In this document: piece after piece, positions 51,624 through 60,788 of the stretch
Numbering within the stretch: the stretch's first letter is position 1
Layout of the letters: each line of letters starts with the position of its first letter
Assembly (NCBI RefSeq): GCF_027105055.1
Contig: NZ_CP114264.1
Location: 1,550,001-1,614,000, forward strand
From: Acinetobacter sp. TR3
GTDB lineage: Bacteria; Pseudomonadota; Gammaproteobacteria; Pseudomonadales; Moraxellaceae
DNA: 64,000 bases
Direction of reading: 5' to 3'
The notes under the pieces: generated by a model
Databases searched by the model: none
What the model saw: the letters and a program-made list of their open reading frames with translations, nothing else
What the model was told of the DNA's origin: nothing
Position numbers and translations under genes: made by a program

Positions 51624-52646
51624 TTGGCTAAACCATTACATCGAAGAATGATTCCAGAAACCTATGTTCATCTACTATTTGAATATCTGGAAGCACAAGG
51701 ACATGATCCAGAAAAAGTATTAGGTGAGCCTTGGCCTGTTCATGACGAAAATGGTCTCGGTGGCGTTGCAATTGAACATTGGGAAAACCTATTACAAATT
51801 GCAAAAGATTATTTAAATGATCCATTGATTGGCTTGCATGTGGGACAAACGATTACTGCGAGACATCTTGGAATCATTGGCGCGGTACTTTCCACTTGTG
51901 ATAATTTTTTTACAGCCGTACAGCGTTTTGAACGTTATCAGAGGCTTATTTTTGATGTTATGCCTGCAAATATTCAACTACTTGCTGACTGTGTAGAGTT
52001 AACTTGGGATGTTAGTGAACATCAAGAAGGTGGTTTAGTCGACGAAACTGGTCGAACGGTGATGGTGCAGTTTGCTCGAAGCTTAATTCGCGGTAAAGAA
52101 AGTTTACAAGCGGTTCATTTTATTCATGAACAACCTGAAGATATTAGAGCTTATGAAGAATACTTTGGTTGTCCTGTTCTTTTCGAACAACAGGTTCCAT
52201 TGATTCGATTCGGGTTAGAAATGTTAAGTTTACCTTTAAAAACCCCTGATACAGCTTTGATGGCCATACTGGATAAACATGCTGATCAACAGCTAGCACG
52301 TCTACCACAAGTCGAAGAAATTATAGAACAGGTTCGTAAGCAGATTGCTTATTTACTGCATCAAGGTGAACCAGAGATTGATCAGCTTGCTGAAAGATTA
52401 CATTTATCGCGTCGAACATTACAAAGGCGATTAATTGAAGTTGACACAAATTTTCGAAAAGAATTAAATCTAGTGCGTTATGAATTAGCAAAATCTTATT
52501 TAATCGATTCAAGATTGCAAATTATAGATATTGCTCTGTTACTCGGATACTCTGAACATAGTGCGTTTACCCGAGCCTATAAAGAATGGTCGGGTAAAAC
52601 ACCACAGCAAGAAAGAGAATCTTTCAATATAAATTCAATGAATTGA
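51624..52646 (+). CDS. AraC family transcriptional regulator, OruR-like
   Basis: A 340-residue regulator with an N-terminal arabinose-binding-like domain (about 1-215; WENLLQIAKDYLNDPLIGLHVGQ and HLGIIGAVLSTCDNFFTAVQRFERYQRLIFD are typical) and a C-terminal double helix-turn-helix (LAERLHLSRRTLQRRL, DIALLLGYSEHSAFTRAYKEWSGKTPQ). The start is open: TTG at 51624 gives 340 residues, and ATG at 51648 gives 332 and is closer to family N-termini. It is convergent with an SDR-hydrolase operon, which shares its upstream element; I infer that it regulates that operon. Confidence 0.9.
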   Translation: MAKPLHRRMIPETYVHLLFEYLEAQGHDPEKVLGEPWPVHDENGLGGVAIEHWENLLQIAKDYLNDPLIGLHVGQTITARHLGIIGAVLSTCDNFFTAVQRFERYQRLIFDVMPANIQLLADCVELTWDVSEHQEGGLVDETGRTVMVQFARSLIRGKESLQAVHFIHEQPEDIRAYEEYFGCPVLFEQQVPLIRFGLEMLSLPLKTPDTALMAILDKHADQQLARLPQVEEIIEQVRKQIAYLLHQGEPEIDQLAERLHLSRRTLQRRLIEVDTNFRKELNLVRYELAKSYLIDSRLQIIDIALLLGYSEHSAFTRAYKEWSGKTPQQERESFNINSMN

Positions 52647-52653
52647 TCTGATT

Positions 52654-53487
52654 TTAATCCTGCTTTTCTGCCAGCCGCATCGTTTGTTTCAGTTGTTTTT
52701 GATTGAATCCGATCAGCTCAATAATGTTACGAAATAATCCCGGAGCATTGGCAACGAATTTATTACTTTTAGGTACAATCACAATATCTTTGCGTTTTTC
52801 AATGCCTTCAACCAGTTCTGAGACCACAGTTTCAATGGCTACATATTTCCAGATCCCTGTATTACCATTCCAAACGGCTTTACCTGCTGGGTTTGATTGT
52901 ACTGCATCCATCATCGGTGTTTGGAAGAAGGTGGGGTGAAAACTGCCCACGTCAATATTCAAATGTTTAAGTTCCAAACGTAGGCTATCGCACAATGCCC
53001 AAACACCTGCTTTGCTTGAAGTGTAATGCGTATTTAAAGGGGAATGTACAAATGCTGCTAAGGACGAAATCGCCAATAGATAGCCTTGGGTTTCTTTTAC
53101 ATAAGGTAGCGCAGAACGAAATGTACGAAATACACCTGTTAAATTAATATCAATCGTTCGCTCAAAAGTTTCAGGTGCCATATGTTCCAGTGATGCTGGA
53201 TTACCAACACCCGCATTGGCAATCACGACATCAATTTTGCCAAAATGCTTTGCAGCACTTGCCATCGCAGTTTCTAAACTTGCTAAAGAGCAAACATCTG
53301 CTTGCCATCCTACTGCGACACTGTTTCCGCCTAAATCATTTGCTTGTTGTGTGACTTTATTTAAGTCTAAATCTAGTAATGCTAACTTAGCACCTTTATC
53401 GCGTAATGCCTGTGCTGTTGCTTGACCTAAGCCACCCGTTGAACCTGTAATGACGACAACTTTATCTTTTAATTGATATTTACTCAT
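52654..53487 (-). CDS. Short-chain dehydrogenase/reductase
   Basis: A 277-residue classical SDR: TGSTGGLGQATA cofactor motif, IANAGVGNPAS, catalytic Ser in ISSLAAF and the YxxxK motif in TSSKAGVW with Tyr just before (HYTSSKA). It is the second gene of a two-gene leftward operon with the hydrolase (13-bp gap). It probably oxidises or reduces an alcohol or ketone coming from, or going to, the hydrolase substrate. The last 30 residues are typical of SDRs that make weak membrane contacts. Confidence 0.92.
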   Translation of the reverse strand: MSKYQLKDKVVVITGSTGGLGQATAQALRDKGAKLALLDLDLNKVTQQANDLGGNSVAVGWQADVCSLASLETAMASAAKHFGKIDVVIANAGVGNPASLEHMAPETFERTIDINLTGVFRTFRSALPYVKETQGYLLAISSLAAFVHSPLNTHYTSSKAGVWALCDSLRLELKHLNIDVGSFHPTFFQTPMMDAVQSNPAGKAVWNGNTGIWKYVAIETVVSELVEGIEKRKDIVIVPKSNKFVANAPGLFRNIIELIGFNQKQLKQTMRLAEKQD

Positions 53488-53500
53488 GATTTTTACTCGA

Positions 53501-54409
53501 TTAGATAGCGACTGTACGTTTTAGAAAATTAATTTGATCATTCACTACATGCTCAAATGCATCACCGATATAAATTTCAAAATGACCATAGTGATAGCGT
53601 TTAATTTCTTTTTCAGGAGTTTGATTGGCATAACGCAAAGTTGCTTTGGAGGGTGCAACACTGTCAGTTTCACAAACACAATATAATACAGGGGCTTTTA
53701 TTTTCTTGGCTTGATGCCCGGGATAGTAACGAATGATGTCTAGTGCAAAACGTGCTGCGACATAATTCTTATAATCTGGATCATATTTAGTTAATTCGAG
53801 TGAACCTGAATGTGCATCTGCTGCATTCATTAGTGCTGTATTACCAGGTGTTGCGGACAAAGGCACCATTACAGGTTCATTTCCCAGTACAGCACCTATG
53901 CGATCACGTAATGCCAAAGCCGTGAGTTTTAACGAAGTCACTGGATTCATGACTAGACTTGACGAAAGTCCATCTGTGAATGGACATTGAGAAATGACCG
54001 CACGGATATTTGAATCTTGGGCAGCCGTAGCTAGAACATGTCCTCCAGAAAAAGAGGATCCCCAAAGAATAATTTTTGAATGATCTATTCCTGATAATTG
54101 ACGTGCATAAGCTATCGCAGCTTTCCAGTCCTCAAGTTGGCGGTTAATGTCTAAAAGTTGTCTTGGTTGACCTTCACTGTCCCCAAAATGCCGATAATCA
54201 AAAACAAGGCAGGCATATCCTGCTGCTACAAAACGTTCGGCAAAAGCAGTTAGACGCATTTTTCGAGTGCCACCAAGCCCATGAGCCATGATGATAATTG
54301 GGGATGAGGATTTCTGCGCTGGACGATATAAATATGCACTACATTTCAAATCACCAGAATTAAAGTAAATATCGCTTGGTTGTGATCTTTCACTATTTTT
54401 GCTGCTCAT
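53501..54409 (-). CDS. Alpha/beta hydrolase (dienelactone-hydrolase-like)
   Basis: A 302-residue hydrolase with oxyanion segment IIIMAHGLGGTRKM, VFDYRHFGDSEGQPRQ, the elbow LWGSSFSGGHVLA (Ser about residue 119) and a C-terminal His in RYHYGHFEIY. It is cytoplasmic and of the BD-FAE/DUF1100-like type. It is the first gene of the hydrolase-SDR operon. Upstream is the 42-bp element shared with the AraC gene. No esterase specificity can be read. Confidence 0.88.
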   Translation of the reverse strand: MSSKNSERSQPSDIYFNSGDLKCSAYLYRPAQKSSSPIIIMAHGLGGTRKMRLTAFAERFVAAGYACLVFDYRHFGDSEGQPRQLLDINRQLEDWKAAIAYARQLSGIDHSKIILWGSSFSGGHVLATAAQDSNIRAVISQCPFTDGLSSSLVMNPVTSLKLTALALRDRIGAVLGNEPVMVPLSATPGNTALMNAADAHSGSLELTKYDPDYKNYVAARFALDIIRYYPGHQAKKIKAPVLYCVCETDSVAPSKATLRYANQTPEKEIKRYHYGHFEIYIGDAFEHVVNDQINFLKRTVAI

Positions 54410-54462
54410 CGCTATTTCCTAATGATGGGGCGTAGCGCTATTTTTGAGCAAAGTTAAGGTAT

Positions 54463-54504
54463 GATCTTGATAGAAACCGCCATATCACTTGATATTTTAC
54501 GCCA
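54463..54504 (+). promoter_or_regulatory. AraC-type operator, copy 2
   Basis: GATCTTGATAG, 15 bp, TTGATATTTTACGCCA. It matches copy 1 at 51555 in both outer blocks and in their spacing, with two transition differences. It lies 54 bp upstream of the hydrolase-SDR operon and is inverted relative to it. Confidence 0.65.
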
Positions 54505-54542
54505 ATTTATTTAACTGCTTTATAACCAAACTTAATAACGTA

Positions 54543-54956
54543 TTAATTCTTATCATTTTCATAATATAGATTGAGTAATCGCTTGGCATTTTCTGCACAA
54601 GTAATTTCATCTGGTTTATTGTTGATTGCAAAAATCATCATTTTTAGGTTTTGCTTACTTGTCGCTAGTTTTTGTTCTAATTCCTCAATGTCTTTAATTT
54701 TACTTTCTAGAATGTTTATAAGTGTATCATGGTCCCAATTTGCAGCATTTGATGGTAAGAATGCTTTAATTTCTGTAAGTGAAAAACCAACTTGTTGAGC
54801 TTGCTGAATTAAAAAAAGCTGTTTGAGGTCATCATCACTATACTCTCGATAACCATTCGCTTTACGTTTTGCTTTAGGCAACAGTTTGATTTGTTCATAA
54901 TAACGAATCGTCGGTGTAGTTAAACCGCTGTGTTTTGATAATTCGCTAATATTCAT
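54543..54956 (-). CDS. MerR family transcriptional regulator
   Basis: A 137-residue regulator with the MerR helix-turn-helix (NISELSKHSGLTTPTIRYYEQIKLLPKAKRKANGYREYSDDDLKQL) and a long coiled-coil dimerisation helix ending in a variable tail with one Cys. It is divergent from the DJ-1-like gene, and the 55-bp-wide gap between start codons contains promoter D. It is the likely activator of promoters A-D because all share the MerR 19-bp architecture and cluster around it. Effector specificity is not visible. Confidence 0.93.
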   Translation of the reverse strand: MNISELSKHSGLTTPTIRYYEQIKLLPKAKRKANGYREYSDDDLKQLFLIQQAQQVGFSLTEIKAFLPSNAANWDHDTLINILESKIKDIEELEQKLATSKQNLKMMIFAINNKPDEITCAENAKRLLNLYYENDKN

Positions 54957-54971
54957 TTTACTGATTCCCTC

Positions 54972-55002
54972 TTGACATTGAAGTTAACTTTAGACTTATA
55001 GT
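54972..55002 (+). promoter_or_regulatory. MerR-type promoter D (DJ-1-like gene)
   Basis: TTGACA (54972-54977), 19 bp, TATAGT (54997-55002). The spacer has AAGTTAACTT, a perfect 10-bp palindrome at its centre. It lies between the MerR gene and its divergent neighbour, the classic place for an autoregulated MerR site. Confidence 0.8.
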
Positions 55003-55047
55003 GATGCAAAAGCAAGATTAAAAATAATGCTAAAGCAGAGGTAAGAT

Positions 55048-55740
55048 ATGTCAAAACGTATATTGCACGTTGTCACTAATGTTGCTCAATATGAAGGAAT
55101 TGATCAGCCTACAGGTCTATGGTTAGGTGAGCTGACCCATGCATATGATGAGTTTGAAAAACAAAATTATATTCAAGATATTGTTAGCCCTCTGGGAGGT
55201 AAGTCTCCAATTGAGCCAAAATCATTAGGACTTTTCGTTGCTGATCAATCCGTTTTGAAAAGAAAAAATGATCAAACATTTATGCAACTACTCGAAAATA
55301 CTAAAAAACCATCTGAAATCAATTGGGAAGACTATGATGTAATTTATTACACGGGTGGGCACGGCGTGATGTGGGATTTTTTAAATAATGCCGAACTTCA
55401 AGAAATGACCAGAAAAATTTATGAAAAAGGTGGCATAGTTTCTAGTGTCTGTCATGGTTACTGTGGGCTATTGAATGTTCGCCTTTCGGATGGTGAATAT
55501 CTAATAAAAGATAAAAAAATAACTGGCTTTGCATGGACTGAAGAGATTTTAGCAGGTGTGGCAAAAAAAGTTCCCTATAATGCTGAACAGTTAGCGAAAC
55601 AACATGGGGCAGTTTATTCTAAAAAATTCATTCCTTTTGCACCCTATGTGGTTCGAGATGGCAATTTGATTACAGGTCAAAATCCATTTTCTGCTCGCCC
55701 AACGGCTCAAGCAATTATTGAGCGTTTATCAAATCATTAA
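55048..55740 (+). CDS. DJ-1/PfpI family protein (class I glutamine amidotransferase-like)
   Basis: A 230-residue protein: TGLWLGELTHAYDEF near the start, IYYTGGHGVMWDF, and the nucleophile elbow VSSVCHGYCGLLNV (Cys about residue 136). It resembles small deglycase/glyoxalase-like DJ-1 proteins rather than true amidotransferases. It is driven by MerR-type promoter D, with AGAGGTAAG as the ribosome site. Induction by an electrophile would fit both the regulator and the family; that is inference. Confidence 0.9.
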   Translation: MSKRILHVVTNVAQYEGIDQPTGLWLGELTHAYDEFEKQNYIQDIVSPLGGKSPIEPKSLGLFVADQSVLKRKNDQTFMQLLENTKKPSEINWEDYDVIYYTGGHGVMWDFLNNAELQEMTRKIYEKGGIVSSVCHGYCGLLNVRLSDGEYLIKDKKITGFAWTEEILAGVAKKVPYNAEQLAKQHGAVYSKKFIPFAPYVVRDGNLITGQNPFSARPTAQAIIERLSNH

Positions 55741-55924
55741 TTTTTCAAAGAGAGCGATTTAAAAACATTTTGATCATATGCTCTGTCTCTACCTACGGTA
55801 TACAGAGCATTTAAAAATATTAGATAGATGGTGGAAAACGTACTTGTTCAATCATAGAAAATTGTGAATACTCATGCCCGAAAATTTAGACTATAAGATT
55901 ATCTTTTGGGGTTAGGCAATTACT

Positions 55925-58111
55925 GTGAAAACATATCCATTTACATTTTCTCGTTTACACAAAGCGTTACTGGCGGTTGGTTCATTTTCATGCCTCGGGC
56001 TAAGCTCAGTATTGGTACATGCTGAAGATGGAAATAAGGTATCCCGATTAGAAACAATCACAGTAAACGCCCAAGCAGCAGAAAGCGTATATTTTCAACC
56101 AAAGGTGAATTTATCTGGTTTTACGCAACAAAATATCGCTGAGATTCCTGCATCTATTCATACTGTAACGGCTGAGCGAATTGCTGATCAACATGCGAAA
56201 ACATTAACGGATGTTGTGAAAAATGATGCTGCGGTAGGTGATGGTTACGCCCCAATTGGCTATTACTCAAACTTTATGATGCGTGGTTTCGCGCTGAACC
56301 TTGGTTCAAGCTACTTGCTCAATGGTAACTTACTCCGTGGTGAACAAAATGTCGGGCTGGAAAACAAAGAACAAGTCGAGATTTTAAAGGGTATGAGTGC
56401 CATTCAAAGTGGCATGTCGACACCTGCGGGTGTGGTTAATTATGTAAGCAAACGTCCTAAAGACATCCGTTCAATGACCGTTGATGCAGATAGTCATGGC
56501 GGTAATCGTATCGCAGCGGACTTGGGTGGATTTTTAGGAACTGAGCAACAATTTGGTTATCGAATGAATTTGGCGCATGAGGAAATCCATCCGCATGTAG
56601 AACATGCCAATGGTAAACGCTTATTTGGCTCTTTGGCTTTAGATTGGAACATTTCCGATCGTTCAAAACTAGAATTTGATATTGAATCACAGCGTCAACG
56701 TCAGCGTTCAGTACCAGGTTATCAATTACTTGATGGTAAAACAGTACCCACTGACGTGGAGTGGGATCGTTTACTTGGCTATCAAAGTTGGAGCCAACCT
56801 GTCATCAATCAAAGTCTAAATACGGGCTTAAAATATACGCATCGTCTCAATGATGATTGGACAGCAAACTTATCCGCTTCACAAAGCCGTGTAGTCGTTG
56901 ATGATTATTCTGCCTTTCCATGGGGCTGTTATAGTGATATTTGTCAAACCAAAGGAAGCTCTTTTGACGAAAATGGCAATTATGATATTTATGACTTCCG
57001 CAGTCCTGATGATAGTTATCTGACCAATCAATTTAAAGCAGGATTAAATGGTCAATTCAGTACTGGCACATGGCAACATAAACTGAGTTTAGAATTATCA
57101 CAGACCTATAAACGACATACACAATATAATTCTATCTTTCAGCTAGCATCGGAAAGTCCTCAATCTACAGGAAATATTTATAATGATCCTGTGACTTATA
57201 TACCGAGTGAAAAAACTTTAGGAAAACATTACAAATCATTAGCGAGTCAGCAAACTGCATTCAATTTACTTGATCAAGTTAAATTTAATAATACTTGGTC
57301 AGCTCTAGTTGGCGGAAAATTACTTCATTTAAATGAAGATGCTTATAATGCTGAGGGAAGCAATATCCGCAAGACCAATTTTAATCGTTTCTTACCGCAA
57401 TTTGCTGTGATGTATCAACTTTGGGAAACGGCTCATGTCTATGTATCTTATGCCAAAGGTTTAAGTGATGGAGGGCAAGCACCATCATATGCTAATAATC
57501 CACTTACTATATTAGCACCTAAACATTCAACTCAATATGAGTGGGGCTTTAAGCAGCAGTGGCAAGATTTACTTTTTACTGCGGCATTATTTGATTTAAA
57601 ACAAGATAACCAATATACCAATACTTCAAATGATTTCGTAAAAGATGGTGAACAACATAACCTTGGTTTGGAACTTGGTCTGCAAGGACGTCTTGTTCAA
57701 AATTTAGATGTGACATCGACTATGGCGCTCACACGTTCACGCTTAAAAGACATACAATCATCTGAATATCAGGGTCATCAAACCCAAAATGTACCGACTG
57801 TACGTTTGGCGAGTAATATTTCATATCAAGTCCCTCAAGTAGAAGGATTACGTTTACTTGCTGGTATACAATACAGTAGCAGTAAATATGCGAATAAATC
57901 AGCTACAGTAAAAGTGCCGAGCTATACCTTATTTAACGTGGGTTCAGCCTATAACTTCCGTGCTTATGGCTATGAAAACACGTTAAGATTCAATGTAGAT
58001 AATCTATTTAATAAAAAATATTGGCGAGATGTAGGTAGCTTCTTCGGTGATGATTATTTATTTCTTGGTACACCACGTACAGCACAATTGTCTTGGAGTG
58101 TGAATTTTTAA
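55925..58111 (+). CDS. TonB-dependent siderophore receptor
   Basis: A 728-residue outer membrane receptor: signal peptide (about 1-33), TonB box-like ETITVNA, plug domain (about 50-190; ASIHTVTAERIADQHAKTLTDVVKND, MRGFALNLGS, NKEQVEILKGMSAIQSGMSTPAGVVNYVSKRP) and a 22-strand barrel ending in a C-terminal SWSVNF with terminal Phe. It is of the TonB-siderophore receptor subfamily; the ligand is unknown. The start is GTG at 55925. I saw no convincing Fur box upstream. Confidence 0.93.
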   Translation: MKTYPFTFSRLHKALLAVGSFSCLGLSSVLVHAEDGNKVSRLETITVNAQAAESVYFQPKVNLSGFTQQNIAEIPASIHTVTAERIADQHAKTLTDVVKNDAAVGDGYAPIGYYSNFMMRGFALNLGSSYLLNGNLLRGEQNVGLENKEQVEILKGMSAIQSGMSTPAGVVNYVSKRPKDIRSMTVDADSHGGNRIAADLGGFLGTEQQFGYRMNLAHEEIHPHVEHANGKRLFGSLALDWNISDRSKLEFDIESQRQRQRSVPGYQLLDGKTVPTDVEWDRLLGYQSWSQPVINQSLNTGLKYTHRLNDDWTANLSASQSRVVVDDYSAFPWGCYSDICQTKGSSFDENGNYDIYDFRSPDDSYLTNQFKAGLNGQFSTGTWQHKLSLELSQTYKRHTQYNSIFQLASESPQSTGNIYNDPVTYIPSEKTLGKHYKSLASQQTAFNLLDQVKFNNTWSALVGGKLLHLNEDAYNAEGSNIRKTNFNRFLPQFAVMYQLWETAHVYVSYAKGLSDGGQAPSYANNPLTILAPKHSTQYEWGFKQQWQDLLFTAALFDLKQDNQYTNTSNDFVKDGEQHNLGLELGLQGRLVQNLDVTSTMALTRSRLKDIQSSEYQGHQTQNVPTVRLASNISYQVPQVEGLRLLAGIQYSSSKYANKSATVKVPSYTLFNVGSAYNFRAYGYENTLRFNVDNLFNKKYWRDVGSFFGDDYLFLGTPRTAQLSWSVNF

Positions 58112-58588
58112 TTGCATCAGTTGAATGTGGTAAATAAATTCAGGCATCAAGTACAGCACTAATAATCATATGATGGTAGGGGCTGTGCTTGATACTTCAT
58201 GTCACATAAAATTAAGTGATATGATTTTAAAATAAAAATAATTAATTAAATTCGAATACTTAGAATATAGTTGTGCTTTGAAATTCCAATTTTCTAGCGT
58301 TGTCTTTTAGCTCTTTATTCCATTTTTTATCCCTTTTTAAAGATACAATCAGATCTAATCTAAACTTTTATTTTCAAGAAATTTATGTTGGTTTTACTGA
58401 CTTAATTTATAAAATCTGATGACTCAGCTTGCTGCCTTTCATTCGCAATGGATACAACAAAAACCTTAACATGAATTTTACTCATCTTGAGGTTAGATTA
58501 AATCATTTTTATTCATCTAATGATTGCGGTATAAATCACTCCATAGAGAAATTTAGATTTTATTGCAAAAATTAGGATACCAATCATC
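58112..58588. promoter_or_regulatory. Intergenic region between TonB receptor and mesX
   Basis: This 477-bp AT-rich gap has a long hairpin after the receptor gene: ATCAAGTACAGC (58146-58157) with GCTGTGCTTGAT (58182-58193), 12 bp with one wobble pair and no T run. The remainder should carry the mesX promoter. TGAATTTTACTCA (58471-58483) loosely resembles a MetR half-site pair but is not convincing. No gene or RNA family was recognised. Confidence 0.4.
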
Positions 58589-59581
58589 ATGAGTACAGAG
58601 TTTGCATGTTCAATTAAACGCATTCGTTTTGATGAAAACTATCAACCAGCGGATAGCACACGTCTAACGACTAATTTTGCCAACTTAGCACGCGGTGAAA
58701 GTCGAGAGCAGAATCTTCGTAATACGCTTCGAATGATTAATAATCGTTTCAATGCTTTAGCACAAACAGATAACCCAAATGGTGACCGTTATTCACTTGA
58801 AATTGATATTATTTCTGCAGATTTAGATATTGAAGGTAATGGCATAACTTTTCCAATCATTGAAATGTTGAAAAGCACCATTACCGATCACCATACCAAT
58901 CAACGTATTGAAGGCATGATTGGCAATAGTTTCTCATCTTATGTACGTGATTATGATTTTAGTGTGGTGCTGAAAGAACACAATAAAGAGAACTCAACTT
59001 CGTATGCACCAGAAGGTTTCGGTGATTTACACGGTAAACTTTATCAATATTTAGTAAATTCAGATACTTTTAAGGCTGAATTTAATCAACAACCTGTCAT
59101 TTGTTTAAGTGTTTCAACGGCAAGGACTTATCAGCGTACTGTTAATGAGCATCCAGTTTTAGGTGTTGAGTATAAACAAGATGCATACTCACGTACTGAT
59201 GAATATTTCCACAAAATGGGCTTACAGGTTCGCTTCTTCATGCCGAAAGGTAGCGTTGCACCTTTAGCATTCTATTTTTCGGGTGATTTATTACGTGATT
59301 ACACTGACTTCGAGCTGATCAGTGCAATTAGTACCATGGAAACTTTCCAAAAGATCTACCGTCCTGAAATTTACAATGCAAATTCTTCAGCAGCACAGGT
59401 CTATCAAGCAAGTCTAGAGTACCCAGATTACTCCTTAACACGAATTGTTTACGACCGTGTAGAGCGTGGTCAGCTTGCTGTAAAACAAGGTAAATGGACG
59501 GAAGAAAACTTTATCAAGCCTTATCAAAATATCCTTGAGCAATGGGCTGCGAATTACACCGTAGACAGTAACGCTGCTTAA
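58589..59581 (+). CDS. mesX: MesX (DUF1852), partner of methionine synthase MesD
   Basis: A 330-residue DUF1852 protein: EFACSIKRIRFDENYQPADSTRLTTNFANLARGE at the N-terminus and an all-through soluble fold with conserved FSVVLKEHNKE- and GDLHGKLYQYL-like segments. DUF1852 proteins were shown genetically to be required, with oxygen, for the MesD class of folate-independent methionine synthases and were named MesX. It is 30 bp upstream of such a synthase and thus co-transcribed. The biochemical role of MesX was not known to me. Confidence 0.88.
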   Translation: MSTEFACSIKRIRFDENYQPADSTRLTTNFANLARGESREQNLRNTLRMINNRFNALAQTDNPNGDRYSLEIDIISADLDIEGNGITFPIIEMLKSTITDHHTNQRIEGMIGNSFSSYVRDYDFSVVLKEHNKENSTSYAPEGFGDLHGKLYQYLVNSDTFKAEFNQQPVICLSVSTARTYQRTVNEHPVLGVEYKQDAYSRTDEYFHKMGLQVRFFMPKGSVAPLAFYFSGDLLRDYTDFELISAISTMETFQKIYRPEIYNANSSAAQVYQASLEYPDYSLTRIVYDRVERGQLAVKQGKWTEENFIKPYQNILEQWAANYTVDSNAA

Positions 59582-59611
59582 TTTACCTGAAATAGAGATA
59601 GAAGATTTACA

Positions 59612-60640
59612 ATGGCAATTTTATTACCAACATCAACGGCTGGCAGTTTACCAAAACCTTCATGGCTTGCTGAGCCTGAAAAACTTTGGTCACCTTGGAA
59701 ATTAGAGGGTGAGGCATTAATCGAAGCAAAGCAAGATGCCTTGCGTTTATCTCTGCAAGAACAGATCCATGCAGGGATTGATATTGTCAGCGATGGTGAG
59801 CAAACACGCCAACATTTTGTCACAACATTTATTGAACACCTTGATGGTGTGGATTTTGAGAAGCGTGAAACGGTGCGTATCCGTAATCGTTATGATGCAA
59901 GTGTTCCATCTGTAGTCGGTGCAGTCTCTCGCCAAAAGCCAGTTTTCGTGGAAGATGCCAAGTTTTTACGTAGCCAAACCACACAACCAATCAAATGGGC
60001 ACTTCCAGGTCCAATGACCATGATTGACACGTTATATGATGGTCACTATAAAAGCCGTGAAAAACTGGCTTGGGAATTTGCCAAGATTCTTAATCAAGAA
60101 GCGCTTGAATTGGAAGCTGCGGGTGTCGACATTATTCAATTTGATGAACCTGCGTTTAATGTGTTCTTTGATGAGGTAAATGATTGGGGTGTTGCCACTT
60201 TAGAAAGAGCGCTTGAAGGTCTTAAATGTGAAACAGCCGTACATATCTGCTATGGCTATGGCATCAAAGCCAATACCGATTGGAAAAAGACTTTGGGTTC
60301 AGAGTGGCGTCAATACGAAGAAGCTTTTCCTAAGCTACAAAAATCTAAGCTCGATATCATCTCACTCGAATGCCAAAACTCTCGTGTGCCAATGGATCTA
60401 ATTGAACTGATTCGCGGTAAAAAAGTCATGGTTGGTGCGATTGATGTGGCAACCAATAATATTGAAACAGCGGATGAGGTTGCAGATACGCTACGTAAAG
60501 CGCTTCAGTTTGTCGATGCTGATAAACTTTATCCATCTACCAACTGTGGAATGGCGCCTTTATCTCGTCAAGTAGCACGCGGCAAGCTGAATGCCTTGAG
60601 TGCAGGTGCAGAAATTATCCGAAAAGAGCTCGCCGTTTAG
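59612..60640 (+). CDS. mesD: Folate-independent methionine synthase MesD (MetE-like core)
   Basis: A 342-residue MetE C-terminal-type barrel without the MetE N-terminal domain. Zinc ligands can be seen as HICYGYG, an ECQ segment and STNCGMAP (Cys near residue 310). It begins with LLPTSTAGSLPKPSWL. In MesD-type enzymes homocysteine is methylated without methyltetrahydrofolate-triglutamate and the donor is unknown. It is paired with mesX, which fits. A flavin reductase gene follows, and a role of reduced flavin with oxygen is a tempting inference. Confidence 0.9.
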   Translation: MAILLPTSTAGSLPKPSWLAEPEKLWSPWKLEGEALIEAKQDALRLSLQEQIHAGIDIVSDGEQTRQHFVTTFIEHLDGVDFEKRETVRIRNRYDASVPSVVGAVSRQKPVFVEDAKFLRSQTTQPIKWALPGPMTMIDTLYDGHYKSREKLAWEFAKILNQEALELEAAGVDIIQFDEPAFNVFFDEVNDWGVATLERALEGLKCETAVHICYGYGIKANTDWKKTLGSEWRQYEEAFPKLQKSKLDIISLECQNSRVPMDLIELIRGKKVMVGAIDVATNNIETADEVADTLRKALQFVDADKLYPSTNCGMAPLSRQVARGKLNALSAGAEIIRKELAV

Positions 60641-60662
60641 TATTTAGCAATTTGGAAATATC

Positions 60663-60699
60663 GAATGGGCTACTTATTAATTTAGTTAGTAGCCCATTC
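60663..60699 (+). terminator. Hairpin after mesD
   Basis: GAATGGGCTACT pairs perfectly with AGTAGCCCATTC over 12 bp around a 13-nt loop. No T run follows. It may end the mesXD transcript or protect its 3' end. Confidence 0.6.
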
Positions 60700-60788
60700 A
60701 GTTTGAAATAATTTAGATGTGCAAATGTGACGCAAGTGTGTGTTAGGGCTTAATCTAAAGAAAAGCTACAGTTCAATTTAGGAATAAG

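Noticed and set aside
54425..54475. Possible fifth MerR-type promoter before the hydrolase-SDR operon.
   Set aside because: It contains CCTTAACTTTG in the right neighbourhood but no TTGAC box at 19-bp spacing; too weak to claim.
58471..58483. MetR-like site upstream of mesX.
   Set aside because: Only a loose match to the known TGAA-N5-TTCA pattern, expected by chance in this AT-rich sequence.
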